DNA of 5,781 bases from Candidatus Poribacteria bacterium (GTDB lineage Bacteria > Poribacteria > WGA-4E > WGA-3G), in NCBI GenBank assembly GCA_028818995.1, contig JAPPMR010000258.1:21924-27704 (forward strand), written 5' to 3'. The notes beneath the pieces are model-generated. The model saw nothing but the letters and a program-made list of their open reading frames with translations, had not been told where the DNA came from and did not search any database. Position 1 is the stretch's first letter, and each line of letters opens with the position of its first letter. This document shows, in pieces, positions 1 through 5,761 of the stretch. Position numbers and translations under genes: made by a program.

Positions 1-1643
1 AAGATAAGCTGCACGGGACGTTCTGGGTCATTGAGGATTTTCTCAAGACGGTCAAGATCATTGAACAATAGTGTGGCCCGTTTATAGGTGGCAAATCGTC
101 GAGCAAACCCAATCGTTAATGCTGCAGAATTGAGCGTTTTTGCGGCGGCTTCATGTTCTTGATTGGTGTTTTGTGCTGTCAAAGTTTGGTCTACGCTTTT
201 GCGGCGTTTTTGGCTTTGCCGTTGCCGTGCAAACGCGATGAGACGTTCACGGCGGCGTTCATGTGTACGCCACAATTCCGTATCTGGAATCTGCGAAATC
301 TGAGTCCAAACATCTTGGTTCGTGAGATCTACAATCCACTTCGGACCGAGATACCTGTCAAACAGGTTTTGCATATCTTCTGAAACCCAAGAGCGCGTAT
401 GAATACCGTTTGTAATCGCTTTTATGGGAACTTCATGAGCGGGAAGATTGTGCCATAGACCTTTCCACATGTCACGGGAAACACGACCGTGTAATTGACT
501 CACACCGTTGGACATTGTTGAAAGCCTAAGAGCAACCAACGCTGGGCTGAATTCACTGCTATTATCTGATGGGTTTTTCCTTCCTAAACCGAGAAACTTT
601 TCCTCTGAAATTCCGAGTGAGCCGAAGTAGTTTCTGAAATAATGTTTTACAAGATCGGGTGGAAACCAATCAATCCCTGCCGGAACAGGTGTATGCGTTG
701 TGAAGATGTTTCCTGCTGTTGTCGTTTCCCGTGCTTCGTCAAAACCGATACCGGTATCCATCATTAATTGTCGTATTCGTTCTAATGCTGAAAAAGCTGC
801 ATGCCCTTCGTTCATGTGGCAGACAGTTGGATGAATATTGAGTGCTGCTAATGCACGGTAACCACCAATCCCGAGCAAAATCTCCTGCTTGATTCGCATG
901 CGTTCGTCGCCGCCGTATAGATAATCGGTGATGTCGCGCAATTCGGCATTTTCATTTTCAGGGATATTCGTATCTAACAGATACAGAGGAATCCGTCCCA
1001 CTTGTGCACGCCAAACTTTTGCCAGGGCTTTTCCCTCTGGATAGTCAACCTCAATCAAAAGTGGGCTACCATCTGGCTTTTGCTCAGGAGAAATTGGCAT
1101 ATTGTAAAAGTCGTTTTCTGGATAATCCGCCATCTGCCAACCGTCAGATGTGAGCGTTTGACGGAAATAGCCGTGCTGATAAAGCAACCCAACGCCAACA
1201 AATGGAAGTCCCAAATAACTTGTTGACTTCAGATGGTCACCTGCTAAGACGCCCAGACCTCCAGAGTAGAGCGGCATGCACTCTGTCAGTCCGAATTCCA
1301 TTGAAAAATATGCGATTTTTATATCTGAGAGTGCTTCGTTGTTTGAATGCGTTTCAAACCAAGATGGGGCAGAAAGGTATGATTTAAACTTTTTGTGGAT
1401 GACATCAAGATGAGCTAAAAAGACCTCGTTTTTCGCTGCTGCTTGCAACTGTTTCTGTGAAATTTTGCCGAGCATAGCAACTGGGTTGTGATAGGTTTCT
1501 TCCCATAGTTCTGAGTCGAGGTGGCGAAATAGACTAAGTGCTTCGTTATCCCATGTCCACCACAAATTTAACGCTAACTCCCGAAGTGGCTCAAGATTTT
1601 CTGGGAGCGTTGGCACAACTGATAATTGGCGAATAGGTTTCAT
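1..1643 (-). CDS. glgP: Alpha-glucan (glycogen) phosphorylase, GT35 family, C-terminus cut by the window edge
   Basis: This cytoplasmic enzyme would cleave alpha-1,4-glucan with phosphate to release glucose-1-phosphate, using pyridoxal phosphate. I translated the minus strand by hand from the ATG at 1643-1641. The frame stays open for 547 residues to the left edge. An N-terminal segment (about residues 10-100, with NLWWTWD near 26-32) matches the DUF3417 domain that precedes the catalytic part in the bacterial and archaeal 'alpha-glucan phosphorylase' subgroup. Phosphorylase landmarks follow in order: AYFSMEFG 111-118, SGGLGVLAGDHLKS 127-140, HMNEGHAAF 276-284, THTPVPAG 316-323, ITNGIHTRSW 410-419 and GFARRFATYKRA 512-523. 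The PLP-lysine region lies beyond the edge, so catalytic completeness cannot be judged. The start codon overlaps the stop of the upstream winged-helix gene (ATGA), which implies translational coupling. Its own Shine-Dalgarno (GGAGAG inside the upstream gene) is spaced rather far away. Family assignment is firm; substrate chain length is unknown. Confidence 0.95.
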   Translation of the reverse strand, partial: MKPIRQLSVVPTLPENLEPLRELALNLWWTWDNEALSLFRHLDSELWEETYHNPVAMLGKISQKQLQAAAKNEVFLAHLDVIHKKFKSYLSAPSWFETHSNNEALSDIKIAYFSMEFGLTECMPLYSGGLGVLAGDHLKSTSYLGLPFVGVGLLYQHGYFRQTLTSDGWQMADYPENDFYNMPISPEQKPDGSPLLIEVDYPEGKALAKVWRAQVGRIPLYLLDTNIPENENAELRDITDYLYGGDERMRIKQEILLGIGGYRALAALNIHPTVCHMNEGHAAFSALERIRQLMMDTGIGFDEARETTTAGNIFTTHTPVPAGIDWFPPDLVKHYFRNYFGSLGISEEKFLGLGRKNPSDNSSEFSPALVALRLSTMSNGVSQLHGRVSRDMWKGLWHNLPAHEVPIKAITNGIHTRSWVSEDMQNLFDRYLGPKWIVDLTNQDVWTQISQIPDTELWRTHERRRERLIAFARQRQSQKRRKSVDQTLTAQNTNQEHEAAAKTLNSAALTIGFARRFATYKRATLLFNDLDRLEKILNDPERPVQLI

Positions 1644-1876
1644 TCTGCAGCATTCTCTCCGTTATCAGTAGTGGATACGGTGTTTAACATAAAATAAGTG
1701 GCTCTTTGTCGTTTTTGGATGTTTAATTTTCCTTCGCGGGCTAACCAACCGATGCCGAGCAGCACCAACCGTTCAGTTTTTTTAAGTTCTTGTGTTAATC
1801 TTCCGACAGATGCCTCTTTATGTTTTTCAAGGTAGTGCCAAATTTCACCCGCGGTGTTTCCGATATCGTCAAGCAT
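1640..1876 (-). CDS. Small winged helix-turn-helix protein, DUF2582-like
   Basis: This is a 78-residue protein made almost entirely of one winged-helix domain. The opening IGNTAGEIWHYLEKH, the recognition-helix region VGRLTQELKKTERLVLLGIG and the wing WLAREGKLNI match what I recall of the DUF2582 (PF10771) winged-helix family, whose members are usually this short. The last 15 or so residues are polar and probably disordered. The ATG start is preceded by GGAG (1883-1886 on the complementary strand) six bases upstream, a good Shine-Dalgarno. The stop codon TGA overlaps the phosphorylase ATG by four bases, so the two genes are almost certainly co-transcribed from the consensus promoter at 1922-1950. 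Its place at the head of a glucan phosphorylase operon, divergent from a glycosyltransferase, makes it a candidate local regulator, but DNA binding is not shown. It could instead be a protein-interaction module. Confidence 0.85.
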   Translation of the reverse strand: MLDDIGNTAGEIWHYLEKHKEASVGRLTQELKKTERLVLLGIGWLAREGKLNIQKRQRATYFMLNTVSTTDNGENAAE

Positions 1877-1921
1877 ATTTTTCTCCGAAGTGCATTTTTT
1901 AGGATGTGTGTTATCAAGTGA

Positions 1922-1950
1922 ATTATACTTTCATTTCCGCCATGTGTCAA
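1922..1950 (-). promoter_or_regulatory. Perfect sigma70 consensus promoter for the winged-helix/phosphorylase operon
   Basis: Read on the minus strand, TTGACA (1950-1945) is followed after exactly 17 bases by TATAAT (1927-1922). Both boxes and the spacer length match the sigma70 consensus exactly. Transcription would begin near 1915 and leave a leader of roughly 40 bases before the ATG at 1876. No clear operator palindrome overlaps it. Confidence 0.85.
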
Positions 1951-2010
1951 GAATTAAAGTGTGATGGATAACGTAATGAGATTTCATGTTTTTGTGAATT
2001 TTGGATGGAT

Positions 2011-2040
2011 AGTCGCGAGCAGAAGCTCGCTCCTACAGGA
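2011..2040. repeat. REP-like palindromic element in the divergent spacer
   Basis: The sequence contains a perfect 6-bp inverted repeat: GCGAGC (2015-2020), loop AGAA, GCTCGC (2025-2030). Flanking bases on the minus strand read TGTAGGAGCGAGCTT, which strongly resembles the interspersed REP palindromes known from pseudomonads and many environmental genomes. It sits between the two divergent promoters and upstream of both -35 boxes, so it should not lie in either primary transcript. Only one copy is present here, so its repeat status is inferred from resemblance and not demonstrated. Confidence 0.5.
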
Positions 2041-2105
2041 AAAGGTTTAGGAAGAAGAGGTATAATTGGAGAATTGAATGGTTCTGTTACAGTACTAAAA
2101 ACGTC

Positions 2106-2135
2106 TTGACACTTTCTTATTTTGCATGGTATTTT
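2106..2135 (+). promoter_or_regulatory. Extended -10 sigma70 promoter for the glycosyltransferase operon
   Basis: TTGACA (2106-2111) is followed after 18 bases by TATTTT (2130-2135). The -10 box is preceded by TGG (2127-2129), an extended -10 TGn element. Transcription would start near 2142, giving a leader of about 30 bases. An isolated TATAAT at 2061-2066 lacks a -35 partner and is a less likely alternative. Confidence 0.65.
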
Positions 2136-2163
2136 TAAGATACTCCAACCTTATTCTTTAGGC

Positions 2164-2170
2164 GAGGTGA
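2164..2170 (+). promoter_or_regulatory. Ribosome binding site that fixes the TTG start of the glycosyltransferase
   Basis: GAGGTGA ends four bases before the TTG at 2175. No ATG or GTG start with comparable spacing lies near the beginning of this reading frame, and the conserved N-terminal glycosyltransferase motif begins only 13 residues in. TTG is therefore the supported initiation codon. Confidence 0.75.
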
Positions 2171-2174
2171 AATC

Positions 2175-3923
2175 TTGAGTATTGTTGTCCACGTTACACA
2201 CGAAGCCATCCAAAAAATGGGAGGTATCGGTGCTGTTTTGGAGGGGTTGCTAACAACCCGCAGTTACAACGAAGCGATTGAACAAACCTATCTTGTCGGC
2301 CCCCTTTTTTCCGATGCCGATTTGGGGGCATTAGATACGGTGTTTTATCACGCTGCCGACGGTATAAAGACGACATCTCACGCAGCGGCACTCAGCGAGA
2401 TTGAAAAGACCTATCATGTTGAAATTGTCTACGGGCAACGGAAATTTGAAAACAAAGACCAAAACGTTACCATACTGACAGACGTTATCTTAGTCAATGT
2501 CTCGAACAGCAATGAAGACCTGACGGGGCAATTTAAGTGGCAACTTTACGAACACTTTGGCATCGAATCAACTCGCTATGAGAGTGAATGGGAATATGAG
2601 GAATATGTGCGCCTCGCTGAACCTGCATATCAAGCACTGCAAGTACTCATCGGTGAAGAAAGAGAAACACCTGTTTATATTATCTCGCATGAGTTTATGG
2701 GAATGCCGCTTGCACTCAAAACACAGATTGAACGTAAAAACGGCAATGGTGCGGCAAACATGCGTACTGTTTTTTATGCACACGAAGTGGCATCAATACG
2801 ACCTATTGTTGAAGGACATCCGGGTCACGATGTGCGTTTTTACAACGCGTTAGATCAGGCAAAGACGCAAGGCAAGTTAATTAACGATGTATTCGGTGAT
2901 CCGTTCTGGTATTTTAAGCATGCATTGATTGACAAAGCACATCTCTGTGATACGATCTTTGCTGTCGGCGACCTCGTTGTAGATGAACTCCGCTTTTTGG
3001 CACCACCGTTCGAGGCGTTTCCAATTAACCTTGTCTACAACGGAATTCCCGCTTTTGAGATGAATTTAGAGGAAAAGTTAGCATCGAAAGCACGCCTCCA
3101 AAAATATGCAAGGACGTTACTTGATTATCGCCCAGACTATGTGTTTACGCATGTTACACGACTCGTTAAGAGCAAAGGATTATGGCGCGATTTGCAGGTG
3201 CTGACGCATCTGGATTCACTGCTTGCTTCTAATGACAAAACGGCAGTGCTATTTATCCTCTCTACAGAAATTGCCACTGGACGACCACACGAAAACATAC
3301 ACGAAATGGAGCGAGAATACGGTTGGCCTGTGTTTCACAAGATTGGTTATCCTGATCTGGTCGGTGCAGAAATTGAGTTGAACAACGGTGTTTCTGCTTT
3401 TAATTTGCAGTCTAAAGCAATAAAGGTGGTTTTTGTTAATCAGTTTGGGTGGAGTCAAGCTTCTTGTGGTAGTCGAATGCCGATAGAGATGGAATTTATG
3501 GATATCCGTAAGGGTAGTGATGCGGAGTTTGGGCAATCAATTTATGAACCTTTTGGAATTGCGCAGGTGGAGCCGCTCAGTTTCGGCGCGATTTGCGTTG
3601 TCAGCAATGTGTGCGGGTGTTGCGGTTTCATTCAACGTGCTACCGATAATCGCGAAGTTCCCAATGTCGTTATTGCTGACTATACCTACCTTAATGCTGC
3701 CCCGAAGTCGTTAGGAGATGTGTTGAACATCGGTTTAGCGGAACGAACGCAGATTGAAGTTGAGAATAGCCGAGATATTGCAGCGAAACTGCTTGGTCGT
3801 CTGCCACGGAAACCGCGTGATGTTGAGGATATGATAAAAGAGGGTTACGAAATCGCCTCTCGTATGAGTTGGGAGGTTGTTGTAAAGGATTATTTTTTGC
3901 CTGGATTGAAACAGGCATTGTAA
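2175..3923 (+). CDS. Glycogen-synthase-like GT-B glycosyltransferase
   Basis: This 582-residue protein has the two-Rossmann GT-B layout and probably transfers glucose from a nucleotide sugar, as glycogen/starch synthases do. The N-terminal KMGGIGAVL (14-22) corresponds to the KTGGL sugar-nucleotide loop of GT5 synthases. SHEFMGMPLAL (171-181), YAHEV (201-205) and RFYNAL (221-226) recall the arrangement of GT3 glycogen synthases. In the C-terminal half, TRLVKSKG (328-335) supplies the Arg329/Lys334 pair expected to bind donor phosphates. YEPFGIAQVEPLSFG (457-471) carries an exact EX7E motif (Glu458, Glu466). It is about 100 residues longer than a typical bacterial GlgA, partly through an insert ending in RKGSDAEFGQS (445-455). 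An unusual Cys480-Gly-Cys482-Cys483 cluster follows the EX7E motif. Initiation is at TTG. It heads an operon with two PhyH-like genes (36 bases to the next ATG). Assignment to GT-B is secure; acceptor and donor are inferred. Confidence 0.85.
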   Translation: MSIVVHVTHEAIQKMGGIGAVLEGLLTTRSYNEAIEQTYLVGPLFSDADLGALDTVFYHAADGIKTTSHAAALSEIEKTYHVEIVYGQRKFENKDQNVTILTDVILVNVSNSNEDLTGQFKWQLYEHFGIESTRYESEWEYEEYVRLAEPAYQALQVLIGEERETPVYIISHEFMGMPLALKTQIERKNGNGAANMRTVFYAHEVASIRPIVEGHPGHDVRFYNALDQAKTQGKLINDVFGDPFWYFKHALIDKAHLCDTIFAVGDLVVDELRFLAPPFEAFPINLVYNGIPAFEMNLEEKLASKARLQKYARTLLDYRPDYVFTHVTRLVKSKGLWRDLQVLTHLDSLLASNDKTAVLFILSTEIATGRPHENIHEMEREYGWPVFHKIGYPDLVGAEIELNNGVSAFNLQSKAIKVVFVNQFGWSQASCGSRMPIEMEFMDIRKGSDAEFGQSIYEPFGIAQVEPLSFGAICVVSNVCGCCGFIQRATDNREVPNVVIADYTYLNAAPKSLGDVLNIGLAERTQIEVENSRDIAAKLLGRLPRKPRDVEDMIKEGYEIASRMSWEVVVKDYFLPGLKQAL

Positions 3924-3943
3924 TATTTGGGCAGTTTATCTAT

Positions 3944-3948
3944 AAAGG
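3944..3948 (+). promoter_or_regulatory. Shine-Dalgarno supporting ATG 3960 as start of the first PhyH gene
   Basis: AAAGG lies 11 bases before the ATG at 3960. The nine-base string CTATAAAGG (3940-3948) recurs at 4829-4837 ahead of the second paralogue's ATG, so it belongs to the shared gene leader. The upstream in-frame TTG at 3927 lies before this site and would add 11 unconserved residues, so ATG 3960 is preferred. Confidence 0.65.
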
Positions 3949-3959
3949 TTTTGATTATT

Positions 3960-4820
3960 ATGCAAGAAGTACGTCATTCTCATGAACCTATGCCATTGGC
4001 TCCAGGCGGAAAGTTGATGACACCAGAACAAAAGTTTTTCTTTGATCTTCGGGGTTGGATTTTATTACCATCGGTCTTATCTGAATCGGAAATCGAAGAG
4101 ATGAAAGCGGAAGTGTATGCGGGTGCAAAACAAAGTTATCAAGGTTCACTTCAGAACTTACTTGACCATCCTGCTGTTGTGGGCATTCTAAACGAAATTG
4201 TTGCTGATGAACGTTTTATATTTGATGATTGCTACGGCTTTCGGTGTGAAAATTCGTTTACGACGGTCAGGCAACCGGGTTGGAACGTTGCTTATGGAAA
4301 AGGCACAACGGTACCGCATGTCGTGCGACCACCACAACAAGCAAATGCGATGCGGTATCAGGTTGCTGGTGGAAAGATATTTGCTGGATTGACGCGTGTG
4401 GTATGGGAACTTGAAGAGGTAAAAAAAGGATTGGGTGGCACAACTTTTCTGACCGGTTCTCATAAGGCACATTTCAACTATGGTGGACCGGACCCATTTC
4501 GTCCGAATATCAGTGAGTCGCCTTGGGAGGATAACATACGCGATATGATGGAGGACTATAGTTGTCCGCCTGGGTCTGCGATTGTTTTCACAGAGAGTCT
4601 GATTCATGCTACCAACGACTGGACGAATCCCGACAATCCGCGCTGTGCTGTGTTTAATTGTTACAACTCAATATGGGCGCAATGGTATCGGTTGAATCTA
4701 AGTCATGAAATCATAGAACAGATGCCTTCAAAACGGCAATCCTTATTCCGTGGAACTTGGGCAATTGGTGGTGGTCCTGGTGGAAACCGCCAGTATTCGT
4801 TAGATAATAACACCACATAA
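3960..4820 (+). CDS. PhyH (phytanoyl-CoA dioxygenase)-like protein, first paralogue
   Basis: This 286-residue protein looks like a cytoplasmic member of the PhyH branch of Fe(II)/2-oxoglutarate oxygenases. The N-terminal FFFDLRGWILLPSVLSESEI (26-45) is the usual 'blurred start, then Gly-Trp/Tyr-hydrophobic' opening of PhyH proteins. GLTRVVWELEEV (143-154) and FLTGSHKAHF (163-172) match the core strand and PGSHK region. IHATNDW (215-221) supplies the distal His216, and NPRCAVF (226-232) supplies Arg228, the expected 2-oxoglutarate anchor. Where HxD is expected there is PHVVRPP, so His120 is present but the carboxylate ligand is replaced by Val122. The protein ends in a glycine-rich tail, GTWAIGGGPGGNR (265-277). 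It lies 36 bases after the glycosyltransferase and 25 bases before its paralogue, and no strong promoter of its own is visible. Family fold is confident; activity and substrate are unknown. It could be a hydroxylase with a rearranged site, a halogenase-like enzyme, or a non-catalytic binding protein. Confidence 0.85.
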   Translation: MQEVRHSHEPMPLAPGGKLMTPEQKFFFDLRGWILLPSVLSESEIEEMKAEVYAGAKQSYQGSLQNLLDHPAVVGILNEIVADERFIFDDCYGFRCENSFTTVRQPGWNVAYGKGTTVPHVVRPPQQANAMRYQVAGGKIFAGLTRVVWELEEVKKGLGGTTFLTGSHKAHFNYGGPDPFRPNISESPWEDNIRDMMEDYSCPPGSAIVFTESLIHATNDWTNPDNPRCAVFNCYNSIWAQWYRLNLSHEIIEQMPSKRQSLFRGTWAIGGGPGGNRQYSLDNNTT

Positions 4821-4845
4821 TTTTAAAACTATAAAGGAGATATTA

Positions 4846-5685
4846 ATGTCAAAAGAAACGTTAAATGGTACACCAGTACCGATGACACCCGAACAGAAGT
4901 TTTTCTTTGATCTTCGCGGCTGGATTTTATTACCCTCTATTTTGTCGGATACGGAAATTGAAGAGATGAAAGCGGAAGTATACGCGGGTGCAAGGCAAAG
5001 TTATCAGGGTGCACTGCAGAACTTGCTTGATCATCCTGCAATTGTAGGTATTTTGAATGAAATCCTATCCGAAAATCCTTTTGTGCACGATGATTGTTAT
5101 GGCTTTCGGTGTGAAGGGTCTTTTACCACAGTCCGTGAATCTGGTTGGAGTGTAACATCACGTGGTGACAACGGTTTGCCACACGTGGTGCGACCACCGC
5201 AACAAGCAAATGCGATGCGGTATCAGGTTGCTGGTGAAAAGATATTCGCTGGACTTACCCGTGTGGTATGGGAACTTGAGGAGGTAAAGGCTGGGCAAGG
5301 CGCCACCTCTTTTCTGAGCGGGTCTCATAAGGCACACTTCAACTATGGTGGTCCTGACAGGTATCGCCCGAATATCGGCGAGTCGCCTTGGGAGAACAGC
5401 ATGCGGGATATGATGGATGACTATAGCTGCCCACCCGGTTCTGTTGTTATCTTCACTGAAAGTCTTGTGCATGCAGCGAATGACTGGACGAATCCTGATA
5501 ATCCAAGATGTGCGGTGTTCAATTGCTATAATTCAATTTGGGCGCAGTGGCATCGTTTGAATCTGAGTCATGAGGTTATTGAGACGATGCCGCCGAGACG
5601 ACAATCGTTGTTCCGTGGGACGTGGGCGATCGGTGGTGGTCCTGGTGGGAATCGTGCGTATTCGTTGGATAATAACACTACGTGA
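4846..5685 (+). CDS. PhyH (phytanoyl-CoA dioxygenase)-like protein, second paralogue
   Basis: This 279-residue protein aligns without gaps to the preceding gene from MTPEQK (13-18) to the shared C-terminus SLDNNTT. I count about 49 differences in 267 positions. Landmarks are PHVVRPP with His113 and Val115 in place of the iron-binding carboxylate, SGSHKAHF (158-165), VHAANDW with distal His209, and NPRCAVF with Arg221. Only this copy has His81 in FVHDDCYGF, where the first copy has Phe. That forms a formal H-D-D string but lies too early for the usual metal motif. The Shine-Dalgarno GGAG (4836-4839) is six bases from the ATG and stronger than that of the first copy, which suggests higher translation per message. 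The gene ends in tandem stops TGA-TAA and is followed by a hairpin, so it closes the operon. It is probably a diverged duplicate with a different substrate preference or an obligate partner of the first copy. Function is not known. Confidence 0.85.
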   Translation: MSKETLNGTPVPMTPEQKFFFDLRGWILLPSILSDTEIEEMKAEVYAGARQSYQGALQNLLDHPAIVGILNEILSENPFVHDDCYGFRCEGSFTTVRESGWSVTSRGDNGLPHVVRPPQQANAMRYQVAGEKIFAGLTRVVWELEEVKAGQGATSFLSGSHKAHFNYGGPDRYRPNIGESPWENSMRDMMDDYSCPPGSVVIFTESLVHAANDWTNPDNPRCAVFNCYNSIWAQWHRLNLSHEVIETMPPRRQSLFRGTWAIGGGPGGNRAYSLDNNTT

Positions 5686-5702
5686 TAAAAAGAGCATCCA
5701 AA

Positions 5703-5724
5703 AGGCGAGGTTACAACCTCGCCT
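5703..5724 (+). terminator. Strong hairpin after the operon, probable terminator or 3' stabiliser
   Basis: AGGCGAGGT (5703-5711) and ACCTCGCCT (5716-5724) form a perfect 9-bp GC-rich stem with a TACA loop, 17 bases after the TGA stop. The following bases, ATATTTGTCG, give only a poor U-tract. It is therefore either a weak intrinsic terminator or a hairpin that blocks 3' exonuclease. It may also be a dispersed palindrome. Confidence 0.6.
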
Positions 5725-5740
5725 ATATTTGTCGTTAAAT

Positions 5741-5761
5741 GTTAGAGTGTCTGGCTCTAAC
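5741..5761. other. Second, weaker inverted repeat near the right edge
   Basis: GTTAGAG (5741-5747) and CTCTAAC (5755-5761) pair perfectly over 7 bp with a 7-base loop. No U-tract follows on either strand. It could be a bidirectional stabilising hairpin between convergent genes, but the window ends 20 bases later, so its neighbour cannot be seen. Confidence 0.35.

Larger units (their letters stand above)
3940..5682 (+). repeat. Tandem gene duplication giving the two PhyH paralogues
   Basis: The two units run from CTATAAAGG (3940 and 4829) to the last sense codon (4817 and 5682). Coding similarity starts sharply at MTPEQK (4017 and 4882). The preceding N-terminal leaders are unrelated, with 19 residues in the first copy and 12 in the second. 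From there to the end there are no insertions or deletions. Many third positions differ, so the duplication is not very recent, apart from a 37-base identical tract at 4335-4371 and 5203-5239. Confidence 0.85.

Noticed and set aside
2061..2066. Perfect TATAAT as an alternative -10 box on the plus strand
   Set aside because: The bases 17 upstream (GGAAAA region) bear no resemblance to a -35 box. The TTGACA/extended -10 pair downstream is better placed.
2084..2092. Short palindrome CTGT-T-ACAG upstream of the glycosyltransferase promoter as an operator
   Set aside because: Four-base arms occur often by chance and no second copy is present in the spacer.
3927..3959. Upstream TTG start for the first PhyH gene
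   Set aside because: It would precede the AAAGG site and add 11 residues with no counterpart in the paralogue. ATG 3960 has the duplicated leader in front of it.
4188..4607. 139-codon open frame antisense to the first PhyH gene, with a 104-codon counterpart antisense to the second
   Set aside because: Both are mirror frames of the conserved PhyH coding sequence. Their similarity to each other follows from the duplication, and neither has a ribosome binding site or family resemblance.
5083..5091. His-Asp-Asp string in the second PhyH protein (81-83) as its metal HxD motif
   Set aside because: The first copy has Phe at the His position, and the site lies about 32 residues before the conserved PHVVRPP, which fits the expected spacing to the GSHK and distal His better.
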